Source: JBOGJG01 sp050747825 (GTDB lineage Bacteria; Acidobacteriota; UBA6911; RPQK01; JBOGJG01). From it: a DNA stretch of 36,055 nucleotides. Below are positions 25,096 to 33,388 of the stretch, piece after piece. Every line of letters starts with the position of its first letter. Positions within the stretch are counted from its first letter, which is position 1. The position numbers and the translations under genes are program-made. The notes beneath the pieces are model-generated. The model searched no databases, was not told the origin of the DNA, and saw only the letters and a list, made by a program, of their open reading frames with translations. The stretch covers positions 1 to 36,055 of the forward strand of contig JBOGJG010000301.1 in the NCBI GenBank assembly GCA_050747825.1, read 5' to 3'.

Positions 25096-25113
25096 AATTA
25101 CGTGCGTGTCACC
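25096..25113 (-). repeat. Right copy of 18-bp inverted repeat, ending at the aroDE start codon
   Basis: AATTACGTGCGTGTCACC is the exact reverse complement of 23632-23649. The next base is the A of the aroDE ATG at 25114. Confidence 0.85.
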
Positions 25114-26562
25114 ATGGATCTGTGTTTAACTCTGGCCGAGGGGTCGCAGACTTCGCTGGTTGAGAGGATTGCCCGGTACAGCGGTCAGGTGCGGTTTATT
25201 GAAGCCCGCCTGGATTATCTGGAACAGCCGGAAATTCCCAGGCTGCCTGACCTGAAGGGCACTGAACTCATTGCGACGCACCGTCCGGAGAGAGAGGGAG
25301 GCAAGTATCGCGGCCACGAGAACGAGCGGCTGCAGTTCTTAAGCAGGGCGGCCCGCTCCGGATTTGCCTGGGTTGATCTGGAGCACGATGTTTTCGAGAT
25401 GCCCGATCTTCCTGGATCCACTCGAATTGTGCGTTCCTACCACTCCTTTGATCAGTTCCCGGATGACCTGTCGGGGCTTTTTCGACGATTAAAGGAGCTG
25501 CCGGGAGATATTCCCAAAATCGCCACGACCATCCCGGGAACGAGGGAACTGGTCAGGCTGCTCGACTGGCTGGAATCGGGCTCGGCCACGGCGCCCTTTA
25601 TTGTCCTGGGTATCGGAACCTTTGGCCAGCCGTCCCGCTTGCTGAACGCCTTTTTGGGCAATCACTGGACCTATGTTTCGGAGACGGACGAGAATGCGGC
25701 TGCTCTAGGACAGTTCACTCTGAGCCAGGCGACAAAATGGTACCGGCTGGCGCAGTGGCACAGCGTCCCGGCTTTTTATGGCGTGCTGGGAAATCCAGTC
25801 AGCCATTCATTGTCGCCTCCATTGCACAATCATCTATTCCAGCATTACAAACTCGACAATCTCTACGCCTCGCTCCCCTTGGATGACCTGGAGGCCTGGT
25901 TCGATTACGTGTCGCAGTCCCGTTTGTCCTTTCAGGGCTTTAGCGTCACTCTGCCTTTTAAAACTGAAGTGACTCGCTTTCTACAGGTGATGCGATCTCC
26001 GGTCGAGGCGGTCAACACTCTCAAAAGGGACGGAACGTCCTGGGAAGGATTCAATACCGACTACCGAGGGTTCTTGAAGCCGCTGACCAGGAAATTCTCG
26101 CTGAAGGGAAAAAGCGCACTCGTGCTGGGGAACGGCGGTGTGGTCCATACCGTGGTGGCGGCCCTGCAAAATGAAGGAATGCAGGTGACGGTGGTGGGGC
26201 GGAACCCGGAAAGAGTGAGCAGTTTTGCCCGCAAATATGGTTGCCGCCACGCCTTGCTTTCAGATCTGCCGATTAAGGCGGACCTTTGCGTCAACGGCAC
26301 GCCGGTGGGACAGCATCCCCAGGTCCAGGAATCTCCTCTATCGAACAGACAGCTCGATTTCGAAGTAGTTTATGATCTCATTTACCATCCCGAAGAGACC
26401 GAATTGCTTCGCCTGGCCCGGAGCCAGGGCCTGCAGACGATTTCCGGCATGGAAATGTTTATCGAGCAGGCTGCCCTCCAGTTTTTTGCCTGGACGCGAA
26501 TCGATCCGGATCGAGAACTGATGAGCCACAAAGTGAGAGAGCTACTGGTCCATGAGCAATAA
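25114..26562 (+). CDS. aroDE: Bifunctional 3-dehydroquinate dehydratase / shikimate dehydrogenase
   Basis: The product is 482 aa with two fused shikimate-pathway enzymes. Residues about 1-215 are a type I dehydroquinase: IEARLDYLE, ELIATHRPEREGG, the catalytic His in RIVRSYHSF and the Schiff-base Lys in GDIPKIATT. Residues about 222-480 are shikimate dehydrogenase: FYGVLGNPVSHSLSPPLHN, GFSVTLPFK with the catalytic Lys, EGFNTDYRGF with the catalytic Asp, and the dinucleotide site LVLGNGGVVHTV. It converts dehydroquinate to shikimate in two steps. The ATG has no Shine-Dalgarno and directly abuts a mobile-element repeat; GTG 25102 lies inside the repeat. The end overlaps thrB by 11 bp. Confidence 0.93.
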   Translation: MDLCLTLAEGSQTSLVERIARYSGQVRFIEARLDYLEQPEIPRLPDLKGTELIATHRPEREGGKYRGHENERLQFLSRAARSGFAWVDLEHDVFEMPDLPGSTRIVRSYHSFDQFPDDLSGLFRRLKELPGDIPKIATTIPGTRELVRLLDWLESGSATAPFIVLGIGTFGQPSRLLNAFLGNHWTYVSETDENAAALGQFTLSQATKWYRLAQWHSVPAFYGVLGNPVSHSLSPPLHNHLFQHYKLDNLYASLPLDDLEAWFDYVSQSRLSFQGFSVTLPFKTEVTRFLQVMRSPVEAVNTLKRDGTSWEGFNTDYRGFLKPLTRKFSLKGKSALVLGNGGVVHTVVAALQNEGMQVTVVGRNPERVSSFARKYGCRHALLSDLPIKADLCVNGTPVGQHPQVQESPLSNRQLDFEVVYDLIYHPEETELLRLARSQGLQTISGMEMFIEQAALQFFAWTRIDPDRELMSHKVRELLVHEQ

Positions 26563-27463
26563 ATTCACGGTTCGCGTTCCCGCCAGTACCAGCAATCTGG
26601 GGTCCGGATTCGATACGGTCTCGGCTGCGCTCAGCCTTTATCTGAAGGTCGAAGTAGACGTCACCTCCGATGGCCGCATCGAATGGTCGAAAGGGCGGGA
26701 TCTGCCTCCTGAGGAAAATATTCTCGAGGAAGCTCTGCGCAGGACTCTGAACGCGCTGGCCGCCAGGAATCCGGGAATCCATCTTTCCATGGACAATCCC
26801 ATTCCGCTGAGGCGAGGGTTGGGGAGTAGCGGCGCGGCCATTATCGCCGGGATCAAAATCGCCGAGAAACTCTCCGGCGCCCAATTGAGCCAGCACGAGA
26901 TTTTCCAGATCGCTTACAGGCTGGAAGGGCATCCGGACAATATCTCGGCAAGCCTGCTCGGGGGCTGGGTTGTTTCGTGGGTGAGCGACCAGGGCATGAG
27001 AGCGGAGAAGCTGCCTTCCCGTCTCTCCTGCCGTTTTGTCCTGGCCGTACCCGAGGTGACGGTCTCAACGCGCGAGGCGCGGGCCATCCTGCCCGAGAGC
27101 TATTCTCGAGCGGATGCCGTATTTAATTTGCAGCGCTGTGCCCTGCTGGTGTACGGCATCCAGGCCGGACGCCAGGATCTCCTGCGCGAAGCCACTCGCG
27201 ATCTCTTCCATCAGCCCTATCGGGCCCGGCTGGTACCGGGAATGGAGCAAGTGCTGGAGTTCGAAGGCATAGGCTCTCTGGATGAGGATATTCTATCGGT
27301 CTCGATCAGCGGCTCAGGCTCGGCCCTTATTGCTATGGCCAGAGGACATCATGCGGAAATCGGAGATTGGATGCTCAAGACTCTCCAGGCCAGTGGTACC
27401 CGAGCCGTGTACCACATCCTGGATTTGGACACGCAGGGTGTCCAAGTCAGCGATAATGAGTAA
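26552..27463 (+). CDS. thrB: Homoserine kinase
   Basis: The product is 303 aa of the GHMP kinase family. The N-terminal motif is FTVRVPASTSNLGSGFDTVSAALSL, the phosphate-binding motif 2 is IPLRRGLGSSGAAI (near residue 90), GHPDNISASLLGG follows, and the C-terminal motif 3 is SVSISGSGSALIA. It phosphorylates homoserine with ATP in threonine synthesis. The start overlaps the end of aroDE by 11 bp, implying coupled translation. The next gene converges on it with no obvious terminator in the 39-bp gap. Confidence 0.95.
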   Translation: MSNKFTVRVPASTSNLGSGFDTVSAALSLYLKVEVDVTSDGRIEWSKGRDLPPEENILEEALRRTLNALAARNPGIHLSMDNPIPLRRGLGSSGAAIIAGIKIAEKLSGAQLSQHEIFQIAYRLEGHPDNISASLLGGWVVSWVSDQGMRAEKLPSRLSCRFVLAVPEVTVSTREARAILPESYSRADAVFNLQRCALLVYGIQAGRQDLLREATRDLFHQPYRARLVPGMEQVLEFEGIGSLDEDILSVSISGSGSALIAMARGHHAEIGDWMLKTLQASGTRAVYHILDLDTQGVQVSDNE

Positions 27464-27502
27464 GTCCCGATTCCCCCCTCTTTCGGCGGCTACACTGGTC
27501 CA

Positions 27503-29851
27503 TCAGCGGAATATCCGCTTGAAAAAGTCCCAAAAACCGCGTTCCTTCTTATCTTCCTTCTCCTGCTCACGTTCCATCTCTTCGGCGCTCAGATAGCCGC
27601 CCTGGTAGCAGTAATAGTACGGTTCGGTCCCTCGGATGAAGTACTCGGTGCGGCTGGATTCGCAGTCGGGGCCTGCCCGCAGTCCACTCTCCGGATCGAT
27701 CTCAACCGGGATGACGCCCTGCGGCAGCGCAAAATCCTCTCCCGATAAATATCCGAGGCGCTGAGCCTGCAGCATGAAATCGGTCCAGATGGGAAGCGCC
27801 GCCTGTGCGCCGGTGAGGTTCAGGGGGCTGGAGTCGTCCAGTCCCACCCAGACCGCGCACAGCAGGTCCGGAGTGTATCCGATGAACCAACTATCATCCG
27901 AAGTTCCGGTCTTTCCGGCCGCCGGCAATCGGAATCCGCGGGCCCGGACGCCCCAACCGGTGCCCTCCTCAATCGCCGACTTCATGGCCGAAGTCACCAG
28001 ATAGGCTGTCTCAGGATGGATGACCTCAACGGGCTGAGGCTCTGAAATCACCTCCTTTCGCCCGTTCATCTCGGTACTCTTAATAGGGTGCAGCCGATTC
28101 ATGAGGCCTGCATTGGCAAAGGCGGCATAGGCCTGGGCCAGCTCCAGAAGCGTAACGTCGAAAGATCCCAAGGCCAGGGAAGGATAAGGCTCAACTTCAT
28201 CGAAGCCCATCCGCCGGCTCAGTCCGGCCACGCTGTCATAGCCGACATCGGCTGCCAGCTTGACGGTGGCGACGTTCAATGACCTAGCCATGGCGATCCT
28301 GAGGCTGACGCGGCCCAGATACTCGTTCCCATAATTGCCGGGCGAATACGTCTGGTCGCCATATGTGAACGTATAGGGGGCATCGAAAACGAAGCTGGCC
28401 AGCGTGTAGTTGTTCTGGACGTCAAGCCGTTCGAGGCTTTTCTCGAGCGCGGCAGCGAGAACAAACGGTTTGAATGTCGATCCGGGCTGGCGCCGCGCAT
28501 GTACAGCCCTGTTGTACTGGCTGGAGGAGTAATTGCGGCCTCCCAGCATAGCCACTATCTCCCCTGTCCTCGGATCGACGGCGACCAGGGCCACCTGGGC
28601 GCGGCTCGGCAGCTTCCTCCTGGAAAGCGCTTTATCCACTTCTGAAAGGCCCTTCTGAACGGCCTCATAGGCGGCCTTCTGGAGATCCGGCTCCAGCGTC
28701 GTATAAACGTGCAGGCTGTCCATTGACTCCCAGTCCAGGGAGCGACTGCCCAGTGTTTCCTTGATGTGATCGACAAAATAGGGGGAATCGGAATAGTTGT
28801 GCCGTCCCTGCGGCAGCACCTGGATCGGTTCGCTGCGGGTAGAAGCGTTCTGCCGGACCGTGATAAACCCGTGTCCCTCCATCAGGTCCAGAATGTAATT
28901 GCGGCGGGTCAGAGTATCCTCAGGATCATCATAGGGTGAATAGCGATTGGGAGCCTGAATCATTCCGGCCAGCAGAGCGGATTCGGCCAGGTTCAGATCT
29001 TTCACATTCTTGCCGAAGAATGTGTCGGCGGCGGCCCCAAAACCCAGAATGGAAAATGAACCGGACTGCCCCAGATAAACCTCATTGGCATAAAGCTCGA
29101 AAATCTTCTCTTTGGAAAGGCGGTTTTCCAGAAGAATAGACAGATAAGCTTCCTCCAGCTTCCGCCCCAGCGTCTTTTCCGGCGTCAGAAAATAATTCTT
29201 GACGAACTGCTGAGTAAGGGTGCTGCCTCCCTGGGTGCGTCTCCAGTCAAAGAGGTTAACAAAGGCCGCCCTGATGGTGGCGATGACGTCGAGACCGTGA
29301 TGGGAGAAAAACCGATCATCTTCGGCCGCCAGAACGGCCTTGACCAGAATCTCCGGAAGGTTCTCGAAAGGAACATACCGGCGCCGCTCCCGAGAAGGAC
29401 CGGCCAGATTGGAAAGAAACTCAGGACGCAGAAAAGCCTCTCGGACTCTTCCCCCGTTGCTCTCAATCCTGGAAATCCTCTTATGATCGTCTGAAAAGGT
29501 GATGAGAAGATCTTCCCAATTGTCCTCCTGGGACTGGTGGATCAACATCTCTCGTTGTGCAGTGATTGCGAACCAATCCTTGGAGTCGTCACGCTCATGG
29601 ACGTAGCCGGCTCGATTGAGACGCTGCTCGAGGGCCGTCAGGGAAAGGGGTTGCCCGGTTCGAATCCGGTAGGGGCGGCTGTAGATCGCCGTTTGCTGGT
29701 GAAGTCGGGTTTCCAGCCGAGCGTCGATCATTCGGCTGAATTTAATGTGGAAATACACGCCGGCGGCCGTCAGAAAAGTTGCCCAAATGAGAATGATGAT
29801 GAGAGCGACCTTGGGAACTTTCCGGCCGCCTGTCCTGCGAGACCGCTTCAT
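27503..29851 (-). CDS. Bifunctional class A penicillin-binding protein, PBP1B type
   Basis: The product is 782 aa. A short cytoplasmic basic N-terminus and one transmembrane helix (VALIIILIWATFLTAAGVYF) are followed by a UB2H-like domain (about residues 55-150, YSRPYRIRTGQPLSLTALEQRLNRAGY). The GT51 glycosyltransferase has EDDRFFSHHGLD, RTQGGSTLTQQFVKN and KIFELYANEVYLGQ. The transpeptidase has Ser458-T-F-Lys461 (SxxK), SLN and KTGTSDDSWF. It polymerises and cross-links peptidoglycan in the periplasm. The tail is charged (EEMEREQEKEDKKERG). ATG 29851 is chosen; GTG 29857 is also in frame. It is divergent from the ThiF-like gene, with 53 bp between starts. Confidence 0.94.
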   Translation of the reverse strand: MKRSRRTGGRKVPKVALIIILIWATFLTAAGVYFHIKFSRMIDARLETRLHQQTAIYSRPYRIRTGQPLSLTALEQRLNRAGYVHERDDSKDWFAITAQREMLIHQSQEDNWEDLLITFSDDHKRISRIESNGGRVREAFLRPEFLSNLAGPSRERRRYVPFENLPEILVKAVLAAEDDRFFSHHGLDVIATIRAAFVNLFDWRRTQGGSTLTQQFVKNYFLTPEKTLGRKLEEAYLSILLENRLSKEKIFELYANEVYLGQSGSFSILGFGAAADTFFGKNVKDLNLAESALLAGMIQAPNRYSPYDDPEDTLTRRNYILDLMEGHGFITVRQNASTRSEPIQVLPQGRHNYSDSPYFVDHIKETLGSRSLDWESMDSLHVYTTLEPDLQKAAYEAVQKGLSEVDKALSRRKLPSRAQVALVAVDPRTGEIVAMLGGRNYSSSQYNRAVHARRQPGSTFKPFVLAAALEKSLERLDVQNNYTLASFVFDAPYTFTYGDQTYSPGNYGNEYLGRVSLRIAMARSLNVATVKLAADVGYDSVAGLSRRMGFDEVEPYPSLALGSFDVTLLELAQAYAAFANAGLMNRLHPIKSTEMNGRKEVISEPQPVEVIHPETAYLVTSAMKSAIEEGTGWGVRARGFRLPAAGKTGTSDDSWFIGYTPDLLCAVWVGLDDSSPLNLTGAQAALPIWTDFMLQAQRLGYLSGEDFALPQGVIPVEIDPESGLRAGPDCESSRTEYFIRGTEPYYYCYQGGYLSAEEMEREQEKEDKKERGFWDFFKRIFR

Positions 29852-29860
29852 TACCACAGT

Positions 29861-29866
29861 ATTATA
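29861..29866 (-). promoter_or_regulatory. -10 box of the PBP gene
   Basis: TATAAT on the minus strand ends 9 nt before ATG 29851 (3 nt before the alternative GTG). There is no Shine-Dalgarno, so the mRNA is probably leaderless or nearly so. Confidence 0.45.
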
Positions 29867-29892
29867 GATTCAAAGACCTGAACAATAGTTGG

Positions 29893-29898
29893 TAAAAT
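29893..29898 (+). promoter_or_regulatory. -10 box of the ThiF/MoeB-like gene
   Basis: TAAAAT ends 6 nt before the ATG at 29905. A weak TTCAAA lies 18 nt upstream, overlapping the divergent -10 of the PBP gene. No Shine-Dalgarno is present. Confidence 0.4.
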
Positions 29899-29904
29899 TG
29901 TTCG

Positions 29905-30927
29905 ATGCGCTATTCGCGACAGATTCTCTTCCAGGGGATCGGAGAGCCGGGCCAGCGTAAAATCGAAGCGGGACGCCTGGCAGTGATCGGCTGCGGCGCG
30001 CTGGGGACAGTGAGCGCCGAGATGCTGGTCCGAGCCGGCGTGGGGCACTTGCGGATCATCGATCGCGATTTTGTCGAGGAATCCAACCTTCAGCGCCAGA
30101 GCCTCTTTATCGAAGCCGATGTCCGCAGCGGCATCCCCAAAGCGATTGCGGCTCAAAAAGCGCTCCAAGCCATTAACTCGGGGATTAAAATTGAAGGCCG
30201 TGTCGAAGATGTCACCTTTGAGAATATCGGGCCGTTATGCGACGGGGCCGATATACTCATCGACGGGACGGATAACTTCGAAACCCGTTACCTGGTCAAT
30301 GACTTCGCCGTAAAGAACTCCGTTCCCTGGATTTACGGCGCTTGTGTGGGAAGTTACGGGATTTCCGTCCCGTTTCTGCCCGGGACTTTTTGCTTGCAGT
30401 GTTTCTTTGAGCAGCCGCCGGATGCGGGCACGCTGGAGACCTGCGATACTGCCGGAATTCTATCGCCGGCAGTTCATGCTGTGGCGGCTTATCAGGTGAC
30501 GCAGGCCATGAGAATCCTGGTAAAAAGCGGTTCAAAAGAGGATGGGCCTTCGGTTCGGATCCTGCAGTTCGATCTGTGGGAAGATTCCTTGCGCCTGCTT
30601 TGGGCCGATAAGATACGGAATCCGGACTGTCCCTGCTGCGGAAAGCGCCAATTTCGCTTCCTGGAGGGCAGTGCAGAATCGCGACTGGTCCGTCTGTGCG
30701 GCAGAAACGCCGTCCAGGTGAAACCGCGCCAGAGCGGCCGGCTTGATTTTTCAGAACTGGCAAAACGACTGGAAAGAACTGCACGGGTCAGGTTCAATCA
30801 ATACATGATGAGAATTGAAGTGAACGGCTGGGAGATTGCCCTTTTCCCTGACGGCCGCTCCATCATCAAGGGCACCGACGACTTCGCCGAAGCCCGCTCT
30901 GTTTATGCGCGCTACATCGGAAGCTGA
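29905..30927 (+). CDS. ThiF/MoeB/HesA-family E1-like adenylyltransferase
   Basis: The product is 340 aa. ATP binding is by LAVIGCGALGTVSAEML (about residues 25-41) and IIDRDFVEESNLQRQ. The acidic site IDGTDNFETRYLVND follows. The catalytic Cys180 sits in ETCDTAGILSP. Zinc ligands are the pairs FCLQCFF and CPCCGKR. The C-terminal 75 residues (LCGRNAVQV to IALFPDGRSIIKGTDDFAEARSVYARYIG) form the extra domain found in many ThiF/MoeB proteins. It adenylates the C-terminus of a ubiquitin-like sulfur carrier (ThiS or MoaD) for thiamine or molybdopterin synthesis. No carrier gene is in the window, so which pathway is open; molybdate import genes lie 7 kb away. Confidence 0.88.
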   Translation: MRYSRQILFQGIGEPGQRKIEAGRLAVIGCGALGTVSAEMLVRAGVGHLRIIDRDFVEESNLQRQSLFIEADVRSGIPKAIAAQKALQAINSGIKIEGRVEDVTFENIGPLCDGADILIDGTDNFETRYLVNDFAVKNSVPWIYGACVGSYGISVPFLPGTFCLQCFFEQPPDAGTLETCDTAGILSPAVHAVAAYQVTQAMRILVKSGSKEDGPSVRILQFDLWEDSLRLLWADKIRNPDCPCCGKRQFRFLEGSAESRLVRLCGRNAVQVKPRQSGRLDFSELAKRLERTARVRFNQYMMRIEVNGWEIALFPDGRSIIKGTDDFAEARSVYARYIGS

Positions 30928-30947
30928 CTCACTCATCTTCTCTTTGC

Positions 30948-30953
30948 TATCAT
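30948..30953 (+). promoter_or_regulatory. -10 box of the LolA-like gene
   Basis: TATCAT ends 9 nt before the ATG at 30963, with CTGACT 18 nt upstream as a possible -35. No Shine-Dalgarno is present. Confidence 0.35.
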
Positions 30954-30962
30954 TTAACAACA

Positions 30963-31742
30963 ATGAAACTGTTAACTTGTCTCTCTCTATTTCTTTTTAC
31001 AGTCAACCCTACCGCAGCGGCGGGCCAGGACGATCTGCGAGCCAAGGCGGAGGAGGTCATCTCGGCTGCCATCCAGGCCATGGGAGGACAGAAGTATCTG
31101 GACGTGAAAAGCTCTCACTCTGCCGGCCGCTACTTCGTTTTTTCAAAGCAGGGGAAAGGCTTCGCCAAGTACTGGGACTGGACCGTCTATGATCCTGTCA
31201 AGTGGCGCTTCCAGCAGGGGGAAGGCAAGCGTCAATCCGTCTCCATTTATAACCTCGAATTGGGAAAAGCCTGGACATTGGAGGGTCAGGACGAGGACGC
31301 CAAAATCGAAGAAATCAGCGAGGAGCAAATTAAGGACTGGATGGAAGGCGTCAAGTCGGATCTTAATTTCCTGCTCAAACAGCGGTTCGATGAAGAGGGC
31401 ATGAATCTTTACTATTACGGTCCCGATGATATCGCCGGTTCCGGCCAGTACGAGGCGGTAGAGTTCCTGGACTCCGGCAATAAATCGGTTGTCGTGTATT
31501 TCGACCGCCAGAACCACCTGCCCCACATGGTGGAAACGCATTCTACGGATAAGTTTGGAGTTCGGCGCAAGCAGGAAACCGAGTTTTATAACTGGCACGT
31601 CATCGAAGGGGTCAAAACACCCTTGCGCCTGGATTACCTTGTGGAAGGAGAACTGTCGCAGCAGTACCACCTGGATTTGATTACCTATAATCCCCCAATT
31701 CCCCCCGACCACTTCCTCGAACCCCAGTTAAAGAAGAAGTAA
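30963..31742 (+). CDS. Exported LolA/LolB-like (outer-membrane lipoprotein-sorting-like) protein
   Basis: The product is 259 aa with signal peptide MKLLTCLSLFLFTVNPTAAAG. The start of the mature part, AEEVISAAIQAMGGQKYLDVKSSHSAGRYF, is the usual opening of this acidobacterial family. The rest is a curved antiparallel sheet pattern (VVVYFDRQNHLPHMVETH, LRLDYLVEGELSQQYHLDLITYN) ending PPDHFLEPQL, as in outer-membrane lipoprotein carriers and LppX-like proteins. It probably binds lipid or lipoprotein in the periplasm; this is inference from fold likeness only. It is 35 nt after the ThiF-like gene but seems to have its own promoter. Confidence 0.7.
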   Translation: MKLLTCLSLFLFTVNPTAAAGQDDLRAKAEEVISAAIQAMGGQKYLDVKSSHSAGRYFVFSKQGKGFAKYWDWTVYDPVKWRFQQGEGKRQSVSIYNLELGKAWTLEGQDEDAKIEEISEEQIKDWMEGVKSDLNFLLKQRFDEEGMNLYYYGPDDIAGSGQYEAVEFLDSGNKSVVVYFDRQNHLPHMVETHSTDKFGVRRKQETEFYNWHVIEGVKTPLRLDYLVEGELSQQYHLDLITYNPPIPPDHFLEPQLKKK

Positions 31743-31762
31743 CCAAGCCGCTAATTTCAAAT

Positions 31763-31811
31763 CCGTGTCATCGGGAGCGCCAAATTCAGAACTGTTGTTT
31801 TTATGACACGG
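31763..31811. repeat. 9-bp inverted repeat upstream of lpxC
   Basis: CCGTGTCAT (31763-31771) is inverted at 31803-31811 (ATGACACGG) around a 31-nt loop. It may be a weak terminator of the preceding gene or a repeat. The rest of the 174-bp gap shows no clear lpxC promoter. Confidence 0.35.
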
Positions 31812-31916
31812 TGTTGTGTCCGCGTAACTACAAGTCGATTCGGTTACTCGGGCGTAAAGCATTGAGCGAGAAGCAATTTAATCTTTGGCCTTGTTATTGC
31901 CCGCGACCTGCACGAT

Positions 31917-32795
31917 ATGCAAACGACCATCAAGAAACCGGTGAAAATCTCAGGGATCGGCCTTCACACCGGCTGCCGGGTTTCGCTGGAGTTGCGGCCG
32001 GCGCCTGAAGACACCGGAATCATCTTTCGCCGGGTCGATCTGCAGAATTTCGAGATCGAGGCGCTGCGCAAGCGCGTCTCCCGTGTCGTCCTGGCCACCA
32101 CTCTGATGAAGAAAGGGGTGATGCTCTCGACGGTTGAGCACATCCTGTCCGCTCTCTATGGCCTGGGATTGGATAACGCCTTCATCGATATCGATTCCCT
32201 GGAAGTTCCAATTATGGACGGTTCCGCTCAGCCTTTCGTGGAGATGGTCCAGGAGGCCGGAAGCGCGGAGCAGAATAAGGAACGGACTTATCTGAAAGTC
32301 GAGAAGCCGATCCGGCTTGAACAGGATGGGAAATTCATCTCGATCGAGCCGTCCGACACCTTCCGCATCTCCTATGAGATCGATTTCGAGCACCCGTCCA
32401 TCGGCCATCAATCCTTTGACCTGGAGGTCACGCCCCAGAGCTATTCGCGGGAAATCGCCTTCGCCAGGACTTTCGGCTTCCATGCCGAAGTGGAGCAACT
32501 CCTCAAGAACGGGCTGATCCGGGGCGGTTCCCTGGAAAACGCGGTTGTCTTGAGCGAGGATGGCATTCTCAATGGGTCCTTACGCCGTCCGGACGAGTTT
32601 GTCCGCCACAAGGCTCTCGATCTGATCGGAGACATCTCGCTGTGCGGCTATCCCCTTATCGGATCCATTTCCGCCTACAAGGCCGGACATGCCCTCCACA
32701 CCGAGCTGGCCACACGATTGTCCCGCGGCTCCTCTCTTTTCCGGAAAGTGAAAGAATCAGAACTGGATCAGATGTCCGCAGCGGTCAATCTCTAG
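31917..32795 (+). CDS. lpxC: UDP-3-O-acyl-N-acetylglucosamine deacetylase
   Basis: The product is 292 aa, normal for stand-alone LpxC. The zinc ligands are His75 (STVEHILSAL), His231 and Asp235 (EFVRHKALDLIGD). His258 in KAGHALHTELA is the catalytic base. VPIMDGSAQPF and the substrate-binding FARTFGF are also present. It performs the committed step of lipid A synthesis, showing that the host is a diderm with LPS. No Shine-Dalgarno is evident before ATG 31917. The TAG stop at 32793-32795 overlaps the end of a MITE. Confidence 0.96.
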   Translation: MQTTIKKPVKISGIGLHTGCRVSLELRPAPEDTGIIFRRVDLQNFEIEALRKRVSRVVLATTLMKKGVMLSTVEHILSALYGLGLDNAFIDIDSLEVPIMDGSAQPFVEMVQEAGSAEQNKERTYLKVEKPIRLEQDGKFISIEPSDTFRISYEIDFEHPSIGHQSFDLEVTPQSYSREIAFARTFGFHAEVEQLLKNGLIRGGSLENAVVLSEDGILNGSLRRPDEFVRHKALDLIGDISLCGYPLIGSISAYKAGHALHTELATRLSRGSSLFRKVKESELDQMSAAVNL

Positions 32796-32988
32796 TGCTT
32801 CGTAACATAAATAAGTGCGCTATCGTCGCGAGCGCCAGTGCCGCCGCGACCCGAAGGGCTGGGGCGCTTGGACCCGTCTTCAGCGTTGCTCGTCAGTTGC
32901 CTATTCCCGATAGGCGCCTTCCTCGCGCCTTGAATACGGGTCAAAGCGCCTCCAGCGATATCGCACTTATTTTTGTTACTAAGCACTA
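32793..32988. mobile_element. MITE with 33-bp terminal inverted repeats and TA target duplication
   Basis: The ends at 32793-32825 and 32956-32988 are inverted copies with 30 of 33 positions alike (starting TAGTGCTT, then GTAACA and AAATAAGTGCG). An inner pair GGCGCTTGGACCCGT (32863-32877) and ACGGGTCAAAGCGCC (32936-32950) has one mismatch, so most of the 196 bp can fold on itself. TA flanks both ends, as in IS630/Tc1-mariner-type elements. There is no coding capacity. It fills the gap between convergent lpxC and the response-regulator gene and touches both stop codons. Confidence 0.78.
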
Positions 32989-32989
32989 A

Positions 32990-33388
32990 TTAGCCCTTTT
33001 GTGGAATCCACCTTTTAAGGATGGCAATCAGCTCGCCCTCTGAAAATGGCTTCGAGATGTAATCATCAAAACCCATGGCAAGATATTTCTCACGGTCGCC
33101 CTTCATGGTGTGGGCTGTCAAGGCGACGATTGGTGTCTCTCTGGTTTCCCCTGTCTCCCGCAATCTGCCAAGAATATCGGGGCCGTCCATGCCGGGAATT
33201 GAGATATCCAGGAAAATCAGATCGGGGATTTTTCCTGCCGTGAGGGCTTCGAACATTTCAGGTCCGCTGAAATAGCAATCCACTGTGTACATGTCCTCCA
33301 GAATGATCTCTATCAGAGAATGATGGTCGGCCTGATCATCGACGTAAGCTATGCGAGGAAGCTGTGCTCTTGTACCGTTGCTCGCCAT
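32990..33388 (-). CDS. Stand-alone CheY-like response regulator (receiver domain only)
   Basis: The product is 132 aa and consists of one receiver domain. The acidic pair is in AYVDDQ (Asp17, Asp18), the phospho-acceptor Asp61 in LIFLDISIPGMDG, the switch Thr in VALTAHT and the Lys in YISKPFSEGEL. There is no output domain, so it signals by protein contact; the partner kinase is not in the window. ATG 33388 follows GAAGGAG with a very short 2-nt gap; a TTG at 33442 would add 18 residues that do not belong to the fold. It is divergent from nadE, with 255 bp between starts. The intergenic part contains a TATAAT at 33559-33564. Confidence 0.85.
   Translation of the reverse strand: MASNGTRAQLPRIAYVDDQADHHSLIEIILEDMYTVDCYFSGPEMFEALTAGKIPDLIFLDISIPGMDGPDILGRLRETGETRETPIVALTAHTMKGDREKYLAMGFDDYISKPFSEGELIAILKRWIPQKG

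Larger units (their letters stand above)
23632..25113. mobile_element. MITE-like element bounded by 18-bp inverted repeats, split by an IS
   Basis: The 18-bp terminal inverted repeats are at 23632-23649 and 25096-25113. A second inverted pair, GGTCTGGCAC (23687-23696) and GTGCCAGACC (25049-25058), lies at the same distance (37 nt) inside each end. Removing the IS and one copy of its target duplication leaves a non-coding element of about 195 bp with no ORF of note, which fits a MITE or a solo remnant. No clear target duplication flanks it. The identity of the outer element is inferred; the repeats are seen directly. Confidence 0.6.

Noticed and set aside
32642..32989. 115-aa plus-strand frame through the MITE
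   Set aside because: It consists of lpxC in another frame plus the MITE; no conserved protein.
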